Source of the DNA: Marinobacterium_D sp050908845
GTDB taxonomy: Bacteria; Pseudomonadota; Gammaproteobacteria; Pseudomonadales; Balneatricaceae
DNA: 64,000 nucleotides
Assembly (NCBI RefSeq): GCF_050908845.1
Contig: NZ_CP194171.1
Location: forward strand, 186,001 to 250,000
Reading direction: 5' to 3'
The translations under genes and the position numbers were made by a program. Of the stretch, positions 8,738 to 17,777 are shown in pieces (position 1 is the stretch's first letter; each line of letters opens with the position of its first letter). The notes under the pieces were generated by a model, which worked only from the letters and a program-made list of their open reading frames with translations, did no database searches and was not told the origin of the DNA.

Positions 8738-10861
8738 CTAACTCTCCCCCAGTTGCCAGCCCTGCTGCGCGATGCACTTACGGAAGGCACGCCAGCAGGT
8801 TTGCGCCTGGGCGGGGCTCATGCTCGTGCCGCAGGCGGCATAGCGGTCACGGTTAAAGCCCGCTTCCACCGGCGCCAGTGCCTCCGCCAGCCAGGGGTGG
8901 TCACTGCACACCCTGCGCAGCCAGAGGCTGGCCGTTTCATGCCGCACGCGCCCCTGCCCACGGCGAGACAGCCAGCTTTCCAGGGCTGCCAGCAGATGGG
9001 TCGCGGCCAGCTCCGGCGATTGCCGCAGGCGCCGCCGAAAGCGTCGCTCGAGCCAGTGATCACGCAGACTTTCCCGCTGCCACCAGGCCCAGAGCAACAG
9101 CCCCAGCACCAGCAGCACAACCAGCCCCAGGATCAGTTTTATCCACAGCGGCAGCTGCGCAAGCAGAATCAGTCCCGCCAGCAGAACGGCGATCATGGAC
9201 AGTAACAGGGTCTCCATCAGACCTGTATCCGCCCGCTGCAGGCGCTGCTCAACATACTCAAGCGTCTGCTCCAGCCAGGATCTGGCCAGTGTGCCCGGTT
9301 CATCATTAACCGCAAACTGCAGCCAGCCCCGCTCCGGCAGGTACAGCTCTGCCCAGACCACAGCGTCGTCGCTGCTGATCTCCCAGGTACCGCTGATCGG
9401 GTGTTGGGTATCACCACGAAATCCGCTGACCACCCGGGAGGGAATACTCTGACAGCGCAACATCAGGGCAAAGGCCGTTATCCGCTGCATCGCTGTCAGG
9501 CCGCCACTCTGTAACTGCTCCGGTTGCAGGCTGAGCGTCGCCGCCCGATTGCCAGCGCCTGTCGATGCGGGCCGCTGTTCGAGCAGGTAGCGCTCGATCT
9601 CCCTCCCGGCCGCCAGGGGCGTACGACCAGCGACCAGCTGATCGCTCAGCGGGCAGAGCCCCAGGGCGGAGTCCGGCAGCTGCAGCCACTGGGCCGTACC
9701 CAGTGCATCCGGTGTCAGCCTGTGGCCATCGACTCGGCCCAGGACAGATTCAACCCGGTAGTGCAGCCCGGGCTGCAGTGCGCCCGGCAGATACAGATTA
9801 CTCTGCCCGTCTGCACGGATAACCCGCGCCGGCAGCTCGACTCTCAAAGCCACCGGCGAGACCGGCAGCACAGCGGGCATCTCCTCGATAACCTCGATGC
9901 TCTGCACCTGGGCCGTGAAACCCGAAGGCCCGGGCCGTTCAAACACCCCATTATGCAGACGATAGAATCGATCGCCCGCGGCGCTGCCGCGACTCCAGAT
10001 CTGGCCATTGAAATGATCGAACACCAGCGTCTGCAGCAACGGTCGCGACTCGCTATCCACCCTTAGCAACAACCTGGGCGGCTGGTCGTCCTGCTGACCA
10101 ACCGCGCCCAGGACCGGTTCACTGGCCAGCGCTGGTGACGGAGACTGACCGCCACGACCGGTTCCCTGACCGCTTCCCGAGCCCGTCCCTGAACCACTTT
10201 GTCCGCCTGCTCCACGTTCCTGCTGATCGGCCATCGTTTCCCAGCTGCGGTTGCTGTAGGTGAATTCAGCGTCCTGGGGTATCAGCGACTTATAGGTGGG
10301 TTCCGGCTGCGGCAGCAGCCAGTAGATCAGCGCCGATAAGATGAGAATCGACAGTGTCACCGGTAGCACGGCCAGCGCACTGCCCCGCCCCCGGTATTGC
10401 GCCGCCTGCTGACGTACCCGGGCCTGCTGCATTTGCATCAGCACTCCCACCACACTGAGCAGATAGAGCGACAGCAACAGCTCAAAGTGGCGGGAATAGG
10501 TCGAGGCGTAGAGGATCAGGCCGATGGACGCCAGAATCAGCATGAATAGCTCGCGGCGACTGGTTAACGTGCAACTCAGGCCCAGCATCACAAAAAGGAC
10601 GAACAGCAACATGCCGTTGAGCAGATCACCCCGCATCAAGACGGGCAGCGCCAACAGGCAACCCACCCCGACGATGACTCCCTTGAGCACCCGCACCCAG
10701 CGCGCCGGTGAGTGGTTGAACCTGTAACCGATCAACAGCGCCACCGCCGCCAGCAGAGAGACCAGGAACGCCGCCGCCGGGTTTGTCACCCATCCCGACG
10801 TCGCCACCGTCAGCATCAGCCAGAGTGCCACGAAGACACCACCGCTCAATCCAGCGTTCAT
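8738..10861 (-). CDS. TgpA-like transmembrane transglutaminase-fold protein with lost catalytic triad
   Basis: Inner-membrane protein of 707 residues: about six N-terminal helices (residues 8-185, DUF3488 type), a glycine/serine-rich linker (about 215-250), a periplasmic transglutaminase-core region (about 440-530), a further helix pair near 555-600 and a DUF4129-like tail. In active TgpA proteins the core has a CEHxAS Cys, a DAHAW His and a VDPT Asp. Here the same positions read TAMQRIT (Ala457), DAVVW (Val501) and FAVN (Ala517). The enzyme therefore appears catalytically dead while its fold remains. It overlaps the upstream DUF58 gene by 4 bp in a moxR-DUF58-tgpA operon. Confidence 0.85.
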   Translation of the reverse strand: MNAGLSGGVFVALWLMLTVATSGWVTNPAAAFLVSLLAAVALLIGYRFNHSPARWVRVLKGVIVGVGCLLALPVLMRGDLLNGMLLFVLFVMLGLSCTLTSRRELFMLILASIGLILYASTYSRHFELLLSLYLLSVVGVLMQMQQARVRQQAAQYRGRGSALAVLPVTLSILILSALIYWLLPQPEPTYKSLIPQDAEFTYSNRSWETMADQQERGAGGQSGSGTGSGSGQGTGRGGQSPSPALASEPVLGAVGQQDDQPPRLLLRVDSESRPLLQTLVFDHFNGQIWSRGSAAGDRFYRLHNGVFERPGPSGFTAQVQSIEVIEEMPAVLPVSPVALRVELPARVIRADGQSNLYLPGALQPGLHYRVESVLGRVDGHRLTPDALGTAQWLQLPDSALGLCPLSDQLVAGRTPLAAGREIERYLLEQRPASTGAGNRAATLSLQPEQLQSGGLTAMQRITAFALMLRCQSIPSRVVSGFRGDTQHPISGTWEISSDDAVVWAELYLPERGWLQFAVNDEPGTLARSWLEQTLEYVEQRLQRADTGLMETLLLSMIAVLLAGLILLAQLPLWIKLILGLVVLLVLGLLLWAWWQRESLRDHWLERRFRRRLRQSPELAATHLLAALESWLSRRGQGRVRHETASLWLRRVCSDHPWLAEALAPVEAGFNRDRYAACGTSMSPAQAQTCWRAFRKCIAQQGWQLGES

Positions 10862-12078
10862 GACGTAAACACCTCCGACAGATTGGTACCACGGCTGATC
10901 CAGTAAAGATCCGGCATTGCCGTGGGTCGTGGCGCCGAAGCCCGGGTGTCGGCGCGCTGGCGAAAGCTCGGCGCATCGAACGCGACCCGAACCGGTACCT
11001 GGTCGATATGTGACCCCTGTGCCGCTACGGCGGGAATGGCCGAGGGGGACTCAGCCGTATGAAACAGCCAGAGACGACCCTGGCGCCCGGCCAGTACCGC
11101 CGCCTGTTCCACCGCCTCGCGGTAGTCGCCGGGGCTGTCTGCCTCCACGCCGGCCAGGAACTCGAGCAGATGACGATAGTGGTGCCAGCCGCTGTCCGGC
11201 GCCAGCCAGCGCACACCATCGGACTGCTGGCAGAAAACACCGATCTTGTGACCGTTTTCGGTGGCATAGCGTGCCAAGGATGCGGTAATCCGCACGGCAT
11301 ATTCAAAGCAGCTCTCACGCCCGTGCCCCAGATTGGCGTCAGGGTTGGCATCGAGCACGACCACCAGTTCCGCATTCTCGATCTGCTCGTACTCGCGCAC
11401 CACCCACTCGCCCCGCCGTGCCGACGCGCGCCAGTGGATATGACGCATACTGTCGCCGCGCCGGTAGTCACGCACCCCGGCAAAGGTGTCCTGCCCCCGG
11501 CTCGATGGCCCCACCTGATGGCTGTCGGTCGGGTAACCGGTGCGCCCGGCAAGTGTCAGCCCCTCGATAGGAAAGGTGGCCGGCAATACCCGGATTTCGG
11601 TTTGGCTGTCGCTGAGTGGCAGACTGACCCGCATCAGCGCCAGCGGAAACTCGGAGCTCACCTGCAGCGGACCGAGGCTGTGCACACCGCGACGCTCACA
11701 GGTAATGCGGTAGTTGAACTGCTGCTGACCACTCAGCCGGGCGATGAGTACCGGGTAGTCGGGCTGCTCCAGAAACGGCAGACGGTCGCGGACCTGCAGC
11801 ATATAGCGGGCAAAAAACCCTTTGGCCTGCAGCCGCAGCGCGACCTCGATCTCATCACCCTCATGGCTTTCTGCCGGCAACTGCCGACTGACGCTGATAC
11901 CGCGCACGTTACGTCGCGGCAACCAGTAGCCGGCGATCAGGGTTGCGCCGAGCAACACGCCGAGCTGATAAAGCCGACTTTCGCCGCTGTTCCAGGCCGC
12001 CAGCATGATAAGCAGGGATAAACTGCCCAGCCAAAAACCGGCGTGGCGCCAGATCCCTCTCAACGCCACCGGGCTCAT
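10858..12078 (-). CDS. DUF58 domain protein (MoxR partner)
   Basis: Protein of 406 residues with two N-terminal membrane helices (about 12-55) and the DUF58 motif YRRGDSMRHIHWRASARRGE (about 205-225), followed by a von Willebrand A-like region (VVVLDANPDA). DUF58 proteins are usual partners of MoxR AAA ATPases in a chaperone-like system for cell-envelope proteins. It overlaps moxR upstream and the tgpA-like gene downstream by 4 bp each, so the three are translationally coupled. The exact client is unknown. Confidence 0.85.
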   Translation of the reverse strand: MSPVALRGIWRHAGFWLGSLSLLIMLAAWNSGESRLYQLGVLLGATLIAGYWLPRRNVRGISVSRQLPAESHEGDEIEVALRLQAKGFFARYMLQVRDRLPFLEQPDYPVLIARLSGQQQFNYRITCERRGVHSLGPLQVSSEFPLALMRVSLPLSDSQTEIRVLPATFPIEGLTLAGRTGYPTDSHQVGPSSRGQDTFAGVRDYRRGDSMRHIHWRASARRGEWVVREYEQIENAELVVVLDANPDANLGHGRESCFEYAVRITASLARYATENGHKIGVFCQQSDGVRWLAPDSGWHHYRHLLEFLAGVEADSPGDYREAVEQAAVLAGRQGRLWLFHTAESPSAIPAVAAQGSHIDQVPVRVAFDAPSFRQRADTRASAPRPTAMPDLYWISRGTNLSEVFTS

Positions 12079-13031
12079 AGTTTCTGCGCCGCGTTCAGAA
12101 CCGGTGGCTCGACCTGTTTCAGAATCGCCCGCACCAGATCCGCCTCGCGGAGTTTTTTCATCCGTGCCGGCTGGGTCAGAATCAAACGATGCGCCAGCAC
12201 CGGTTCGGCGACCTTGATCACCTGATCCGGCGTCACATAATCCAGTCCGTCGATCAGCGCCGCGGCCCGTGCCGCCTTCATCAACGCCAGCGCCCCCCGG
12301 GGACTGGCACCAAGCTCCAGATCCGGATGTTCGCGGCTGGCACGCACGATATCGGCGATATAGCCCAGCACCGGATCGGCGATATGCACCTGCTCCACCG
12401 CTTTTTGCAGTGCCGTCAGCTGGGCCATGGAGATCACCGGTTTCAACCTGTCGATGGGGTGCCCGGAAGACTGCTGCTTGAGAATCTCAATCTCCGATTT
12501 ACGGTCCGGATACCCCATGGAGAGGCGCATGAAAAACCTGTCCAGCTGTGCTTCCGGCAGCGGATAGGTGCCGTGGTATTCCACCGGGTTCTGCGTGGCT
12601 ATCACCATAAACACCTCCGGCAGGGTGCGGGTGACGCCTTCGGTGGTGACCTGGGACTCGGCCATACACTCCAACAGGCTGGACTGGGTGCGCGGGGAGG
12701 TACGGTTGATTTCATCGGCCAACAGCACATTGGTGAACACCGGCCCCGGCATGAACTCGAACCGGTGTTCCTGCTGATTGAAAATGGAGACACCGGTAAT
12801 GTCTGAGGGCATCAGATCCGGTGTGCACTGAATGCGGTTAAAATCCAGATCGATACTGCGCGTCAGCGCCCGCGCCAGCATGGTTTTGCCCAGGCCCGGC
12901 ACATCTTCCAGTAACAGATGACCCCGACAGATCAGAGTGATCAGGCCCAGGGTCAGCGTACGGTGTTTGCCGACGATGGCCTGCGCCATGTTGCTGTGTA
13001 ACGCTTTAAAGCAGGTCAGGTGATCGTGCAT
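12075..13031 (-). CDS. MoxR-family AAA+ ATPase
   Basis: AAA_3 ATPase of 318 residues. The Walker A is EDVPGLGKTMLA (about 42-53) and the Walker B is VLLADEINR; ATQNPVEYHGTYPLPEAQLDRF carries sensor 1 and the arginine-finger region. MoxR ATPases are thought to activate partner proteins carrying a von Willebrand A or DUF58 domain. It is the first gene of the three-gene operon. The 13032-13241 gap is shared with a divergent gene. Confidence 0.9.
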   Translation of the reverse strand: MHDHLTCFKALHSNMAQAIVGKHRTLTLGLITLICRGHLLLEDVPGLGKTMLARALTRSIDLDFNRIQCTPDLMPSDITGVSIFNQQEHRFEFMPGPVFTNVLLADEINRTSPRTQSSLLECMAESQVTTEGVTRTLPEVFMVIATQNPVEYHGTYPLPEAQLDRFFMRLSMGYPDRKSEIEILKQQSSGHPIDRLKPVISMAQLTALQKAVEQVHIADPVLGYIADIVRASREHPDLELGASPRGALALMKAARAAALIDGLDYVTPDQVIKVAEPVLAHRLILTQPARMKKLREADLVRAILKQVEPPVLNAAQKL

Positions 13032-13241
13032 GGTGAGCTCCCTCTACCAACAGGTAACACAGGAAGCTTGCACGCGGGCAGGGAAAACCCCGAGGCTGGA
13101 CTGAGCAACGATCCCTGTGCTCAAACGATTAAGAACTTCCTGTTCCAGCCTTGGATTCTAAAATAATCAGCCGGGCAGTCAATGCGGCAAAATTGGTTAG
13201 ACTGTTGCCACAACTCATATCCGGACGAAGAGGTTAAGACG

Positions 13242-14030
13242 ATGCGCTGCCACGAAGTGGACTACGAAATTATCGGCTCGGAAATGCAACTGGTCGAAGT
13301 GGAGCTGGACCCGGGCGAAACCGTGGTTGCCGAAGCCGGTGCCATGACCTACATGGAGCAGCAGATCGATTTCGAAACCCGAATGGGCGACGGTTCCTGC
13401 CCCGACGAAGGCCTGATGGGCAAGCTGTTCTCCGCCGGCAAGCGGATGTTCACCGGCGAATCGATCTTCACCACCCACTTTACCAATCGCGGCAGCGGCA
13501 AGCAGCGGGTCGCCTTTTCCGCCCCCTACCCGGGCAATATCGTCCCGCTCAACATGGCGCAATACGGCGAGAAGATCACCTGCCAGAAAGATGCCTTTCT
13601 CTGCGCCGCGCTGGGCACCCGGATCAGCATCGCCTTCAACCGCCGACTGGGAACCGGCCTGTTCGGTGGCGAAGGCTTTATCCTGCAGACACTGGAAGGC
13701 GACGGCATGGCCTTTATCCAGGCCGGCGGCACCGTGGTCAAAAAAGAGCTGAACGGAGAAACCCTGCGCGTGGATACCGGCTGCCTGGTCGGCTTTACCG
13801 AAGGGATAAACTACGACATCCAGCGTGCCGGCAACCTGAAATCGATGGTGTTCGGTGGTGAAGGCCTGTTCCTGGCCACCCTGCAGGGCACAGGCACGGT
13901 CTGGCTGCAGAGCCTGCCGTTCTCCCGTATGGCGGATCGCATCATCGCCAGCGCACCCAGTGCCGGTGGCAGCGACAAGGGCGAGGGTTCGCTGCTCGGC
14001 GGCCTGGGCCGGATGATCGACGGTCGTTGA
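13242..14030 (+). CDS. AIM24/TIGR00266-family protein
   Basis: Protein of 262 residues related to the AIM24 family, with the repeated glycine-rich beta pattern (GGEGFILQTLEGDG, GGEGLFLATLQGTG) of the TRAP-like/AIM24 beta fold. The start is the ATG at 13242, with AAGAGG at 13228-13233; the longer upstream frame is not supported. The role of bacterial members is unclear. It sits 23 bp before the sirtuin gene, suggesting co-transcription. Confidence 0.82.
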   Translation: MRCHEVDYEIIGSEMQLVEVELDPGETVVAEAGAMTYMEQQIDFETRMGDGSCPDEGLMGKLFSAGKRMFTGESIFTTHFTNRGSGKQRVAFSAPYPGNIVPLNMAQYGEKITCQKDAFLCAALGTRISIAFNRRLGTGLFGGEGFILQTLEGDGMAFIQAGGTVVKKELNGETLRVDTGCLVGFTEGINYDIQRAGNLKSMVFGGEGLFLATLQGTGTVWLQSLPFSRMADRIIASAPSAGGSDKGEGSLLGGLGRMIDGR

Positions 14031-14053
14031 ACAAAGCTGCAAGGAGAATCCGG

Positions 14054-14776
14054 ATGAGACGAGTCATCTTTTTTACCGGGGCCGGCATCTCCGCCGAGTC
14101 CGGCGTCCCCACCTTCCGCACCGGCTCCGATGCGGTATGGGAAAACCACTCGATCAACGATGTCTGTAACATCGACACCTTCGAGCGTAACTACGCGCTG
14201 GTGCACCAGTTCTATAACCAGCGCCGCACCGCGCTGGCTGGCGTTAAACCCAACCCGGCGCACCATGCCATCGCGGCGATCCAGCAGGCCCACCCCGACC
14301 GGGTGATCCTGATGACCTCCAATGTGGACGATCTGCACGAGCGCGCCGGCAGCCGCAACGTGCGCCATATCCACGGCAACCTGCTGGAGATGGTCGACCT
14401 GGAATCCCGCGAGATATTTCCGCTGGGCTACGAAGCGTTCGATTACGCCAGCCAACCACCCAAGTTCAAACCCAACGTGGTGTTCTTCGGTGAGATGGCA
14501 CCGGTCTACCAGGAGCTGTTCGCGCTGATGGACAACCTGAGCGAAGAGGATCTGGTGGTTGTGGTCGGCAGCAGCGAAAGCGTTATCGCCTTCTGCGCAG
14601 AAGCCTACATGGGCAGCCAGGGTGCGGCACGCATCCTCTACGTGGATCCCTGCGAGAAAAGCGTCTACGACGGCAGGTCGCTGATCCCTTATGAGCGGCA
14701 CTTCCGCACCAGCGCTACCGAGGCCTTCGCAGAAGGCGGCCACCTGATGGATAGGATCAAGCGCTGGCTGGATTGA
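14054..14776 (+). CDS. Sir2-family NAD-dependent deacylase without zinc cysteines
   Basis: Sirtuin of 240 residues that should remove acyl groups from protein lysines using NAD. It has the NAD motif GAGISAESGVPTFR (residues 9-22), NVDDLHERAG (90-99), the catalytic His107 in HIHGN, and VVFFGEM. The stretch between the HG motif and VVFFGEM, which in CobB carries four zinc-binding cysteines, holds none here. The zinc module is therefore missing or replaced. The start is the ATG at 14054 with AAGGAG 7 nt upstream. Deacylase activity is likely but unproven. Confidence 0.85.
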   Translation: MRRVIFFTGAGISAESGVPTFRTGSDAVWENHSINDVCNIDTFERNYALVHQFYNQRRTALAGVKPNPAHHAIAAIQQAHPDRVILMTSNVDDLHERAGSRNVRHIHGNLLEMVDLESREIFPLGYEAFDYASQPPKFKPNVVFFGEMAPVYQELFALMDNLSEEDLVVVVGSSESVIAFCAEAYMGSQGAARILYVDPCEKSVYDGRSLIPYERHFRTSATEAFAEGGHLMDRIKRWLD

Positions 14777-14907
14777 TGCAGCTCCGACTTTTGCCTAAGA
14801 GATATGGCATCAGGTCAACGGATATTGGTACCATCCTCGCCGCGGACGCAGCCCCTACCTGCGCCGTTTAATAGATGAAAATCGGATCTAGATGAAGGAT
14901 TAGATAG

Positions 14908-15528
14908 ATGAAAAAGAACATTGGCATTCTGGCGCTGGCCATGACAGCAACCGGCTTCGCCGCCTCCGCTAATGCCGCTGGCGGCTACATTTTTGGTGAT
15001 GTGGGTCGATCCGATTTTGACCTTGGTAGTGGTGGTTCAGGTTTTTCGGTCGATGATACCGACACCTCTTACACCCTGGGTCTCGGCTACCGCTTTAACG
15101 ACTATTTTTCCGCGGAGATCGGCTACGCCGACCTGGGCGCCGCGTCTGTTTCTACCGACGGACCGACCAGCGGTGACGTTCTCGGCATTAATGGAACCCT
15201 CAACGGCGATATTTCCGCAGACGCCACCGGCTTCCTGTACGGTGTTCGCGGTAACCTGCCGGTAACCGAATCATTCAACCTGTTTGCCCGTCTCGGCATG
15301 CTGCACTGGCAGTCTGACGCTGACGTTGATCTCACCGTTGATGGTACAAACATCAACGGCAGTGCGGAGCTGGATAACGGTACCGACCCGTACGTAGGCC
15401 TGGGCGCTGACTACTTCTTCAACGACAGCATTTCGGTCAATGCGCAGTGGAACCGTTACATGCTGGACGTGGCTAATGAAGACGTGGATATCGATACGCT
15501 GAGCCTCGGTGTCGCCTTCCACTTCTGA
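14908..15528 (+). CDS. Outer-membrane beta-barrel protein (OmpA/OmpW-like eight-strand type)
   Basis: Exported protein of 206 residues with a signal peptide ending in SANA. The mature part alternates polar and aromatic residues in strands such as YTLGLGYRFNDYFSAEIGYADLG and DPYVGLGADYFFN, and it ends in LGVAFHF with a C-terminal phenylalanine, as needed for BAM-dependent assembly. This fits the OMP_b-brl family of small porin-like barrels. No peptidoglycan-binding OmpA domain is present. It is monocistronic and followed by a strong terminator. Substrate or function is unknown. Confidence 0.82.
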   Translation: MKKNIGILALAMTATGFAASANAAGGYIFGDVGRSDFDLGSGGSGFSVDDTDTSYTLGLGYRFNDYFSAEIGYADLGAASVSTDGPTSGDVLGINGTLNGDISADATGFLYGVRGNLPVTESFNLFARLGMLHWQSDADVDLTVDGTNINGSAELDNGTDPYVGLGADYFFNDSISVNAQWNRYMLDVANEDVDIDTLSLGVAFHF

Positions 15529-15554
15529 TCCGTACGGACACCCTCTATAAAGCA

Positions 15555-15586
15555 AAAACCCCCGCCGGCTAACCGGCGGGGGTTTT
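15555..15586. terminator. Bidirectional terminator between OMP and TRAP genes
   Basis: A 10-bp GC stem (15559-15568 with 15573-15582) is flanked by AAAA and TTTT, so it can end transcripts from both the barrel gene on the plus strand and the convergent TRAP gene. Confidence 0.85.
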
Positions 15587-15610
15587 CTTAACTGCATCCC
15601 GAAGGCTGGA

Positions 15611-16693
15611 TCACTCCACAGTCGACTGACTGTCCAGGTAGGCCTTGTCAGAGATATTGGTCCACTTGCGAACCTGCTGCAGATAGGAGTTCTGGCTTTC
15701 CACGATCTCGGCGGTCAGAGGATCCTTGGCGGCTTCCTGCTTGAGCAGTTTTTCGGTGGCTGCACGCAGCGCGTCGATCACTTCCGGCGGGAACACCTTG
15801 TGAGTCACATCCGGGTACTCGTCCTTCATCTTTTCCCAGGCCAGGGAGTTCAGGTGCGTGCTCTGGCTGTACATGTCGTAGGCCGCGGTGCGCATCGCCA
15901 CGCGCAGGATCTCCTGCAGATCTTCCGGCAGGCCCTCCCAGGTACGCTTGTTGATCAGGAACTGCACCTCGGCGGAAGGCTCCTGCCAGCCGGAGTAGTA
16001 GTACTTGGCGATACGGTGGAAGCCCATCGGCAGGTCCAGCGCGGGTCCGACCCACTCCAGCGCATCAATGGTGCCGCGCTCCAGCGAGGTGAACAGCTCA
16101 CCCGGCGGGATGTTGGTAACGGCAACGCCGACTTCAGACATTACCTCGCCGGCAAAGCCCGGCGTGCGCATTTTTAGACCCTGCAGGTCATCGATGGAGT
16201 TGATCTCCTTGCGGAACCAGCCACCCATCTGGTTACCGGTGTTACCGCCGGGGAAAGAGAGCAGGTTATGCGGCGCATAGACCTTCTCCATCAGCTCCAT
16301 GCCGCCACCGTAGTAGAACCAGGCGTACTGTTCCGGCGTGGTCATGCCGAAGGGTACGGTGGTGAAGTACATGGTGTTAGGTACCTTGCCCTTGTAGTAA
16401 TAGGACGCGGTGTGACCCATGTCATACTGCCCCGCCTTCACCATATCGAAGATGCCGAACGGCGCCTTGTGCTTGTTGGAGGAGTCGATACGGATCTGCA
16501 GGCGACCGCCGGACATCTTCTCGGCCATCGCCGCCATATGGCGGGTGGTCTCACCGAGGATCGGCGTGTTGGGTCCCCAGGTTTCGGCCAGATTCAGCCG
16601 GTAGGTCGTTTCAGCCAGCGCCGAGGTACTGGCCAGCGACAGCAGCGCGGCAAGCGCCGCCGCCAACTTGAACGAGGCAAAGCGAATTCTCAT
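15611..16693 (-). CDS. TRAP substrate-binding protein, TakP-like (orphan)
   Basis: DctP-family periplasmic binding protein of 360 residues with a signal peptide ending SALA. WGPNTPI, the GGNTGNQMGGWFRKE segment, the MRTPGFAGEV binding-arginine region and DALEWVGP are typical of the TakP/alpha-keto-acid subgroup. No small or large permease genes flank it, so it must use a transporter encoded elsewhere or be a leftover. The ribosome site is weak. 2-oxoacids are a reasonable guess for the ligand but not shown. Confidence 0.85.
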   Translation of the reverse strand: MRIRFASFKLAAALAALLSLASTSALAETTYRLNLAETWGPNTPILGETTRHMAAMAEKMSGGRLQIRIDSSNKHKAPFGIFDMVKAGQYDMGHTASYYYKGKVPNTMYFTTVPFGMTTPEQYAWFYYGGGMELMEKVYAPHNLLSFPGGNTGNQMGGWFRKEINSIDDLQGLKMRTPGFAGEVMSEVGVAVTNIPPGELFTSLERGTIDALEWVGPALDLPMGFHRIAKYYYSGWQEPSAEVQFLINKRTWEGLPEDLQEILRVAMRTAAYDMYSQSTHLNSLAWEKMKDEYPDVTHKVFPPEVIDALRAATEKLLKQEAAKDPLTAEIVESQNSYLQQVRKWTNISDKAYLDSQSTVE

Positions 16694-16843
16694 TGTCGTC
16701 TATCCGTGTGCGTATGTGTCGTTTTTATGTCGAAAGGAGCCGAAGGATACTACCTTTTGCGGGCAAAGTTCTGAAGGGTTCAGGTCAGAATTTGAGCGAT
16801 TTATAGCCCGGGCTGTGCGACCCAGAAGGCTGGGGCTAGAGAT

Positions 16844-16877
16844 AAAAAAGGGGAAGCCGCTCAGTGTCCGCTTCCCC
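16844..16877 (-). terminator. Terminator after the small secreted protein gene
   Basis: GGGGAAGC (16850-16857) pairs with GCTTCCCC (16870-16877), and six U residues follow on the minus strand. It lies 20 bp after the stop at 16898. Confidence 0.8.
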
Positions 16878-16897
16878 TTATACAACGAGCGGGATCG

Positions 16898-17434
16898 TTA
16901 GTCCCGTCCGCCGAGCGGAACCATAACGTGGGCATAGGGTGTACCTTTCCACATCACATAGGGACCGCCGTTATCCGGATCACTGGGGATGCCCTCAAGC
17001 AGCTCCGCGGGCAGGATAACCATCATATGCGGCCCCTCCCGAATAAAGTCGTCCGCATTGAAGCGGTCCGGATGATAGGGATCGGAATTACTGACGCCTC
17101 CCTCTGGACCGTCTCCCTGCAGCATGTAAGAGAAGCCGACCTGTTTCGCCTCATATGGGGCCTGACCGCCCACCGCCTGCATCATCTCCATCCAGACGGC
17201 GTCATTACACAACGGCGAACCATCATCCGGGAGCGTCTCGGGCAGGCAGACCCAGCCGTTGCTGCCCTCCGCCAATACCTCGCCCCGATACATCACCGTT
17301 GCACCGTCGCTTACGCTGGATGGCGCTGCCGAGCGCGCCAGTTCAATAAGAGCCTGATTATCTTCAGCTTGTGCTAACACCGGAGACAGGATCAGGCCAG
17401 TTACCACCAGTAACTTGCCGGTTAACCTGTTCAT
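16898..17434 (-). CDS. Uncharacterised secreted protein (178 aa)
   Basis: I do not recognise a family. The N-terminus (LLVVTGLILSPVLAQA) is a signal peptide. The mature protein has two cysteines (VCLPETL, LCNDAV) that may form a disulfide, a central SNSDPYHPDRFNADDF segment, and a C-terminal half with PHMMVILP and YVMWKGTPYAHVMVP. Its own terminator follows, so it is probably transcribed alone. Periplasmic location is inferred from the signal peptide. Confidence 0.7.
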   Translation of the reverse strand: MNRLTGKLLVVTGLILSPVLAQAEDNQALIELARSAAPSSVSDGATVMYRGEVLAEGSNGWVCLPETLPDDGSPLCNDAVWMEMMQAVGGQAPYEAKQVGFSYMLQGDGPEGGVSNSDPYHPDRFNADDFIREGPHMMVILPAELLEGIPSDPDNGGPYVMWKGTPYAHVMVPLGGRD

Positions 17435-17777
17435 CTGCGTCGCCTTTTTTATTTACTGGGAATGTCTGTTACCGGCTGGGGACATATCCGAGCCAACCAG
17501 TAGGTCTTTTAGTTTAGACGATACTGAACTAGTCGATTGGCAAAGCCCTGGGAGATCAGTAACGCTAGATAGAGCCTTTCGCTTAGCGGCGCTGAGTGAT
17601 CGGCCAAGTCATGGCCAGGAAACGCAGATCGACTATTCTACATCTGGGCTGCACTGACGCAGTGCCATGCAGAGATTCTGCTCCCGCAGAGAGCGATGAA
17701 CCTGCGGACTATTCACCAGCTGATGGCCGCGTCAGGACGCGATCAGCGGTTCAGCACCGGCAGTTAAGGAGAACATT
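17435..17777. other. Intergenic region, 343 bp, divergent promoters only
   Basis: It lies between two divergent genes for secreted proteins. I see no convincing coding frame and no clear operator, only short A/T-rich patches near the 17434 start. Confidence 0.5.
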
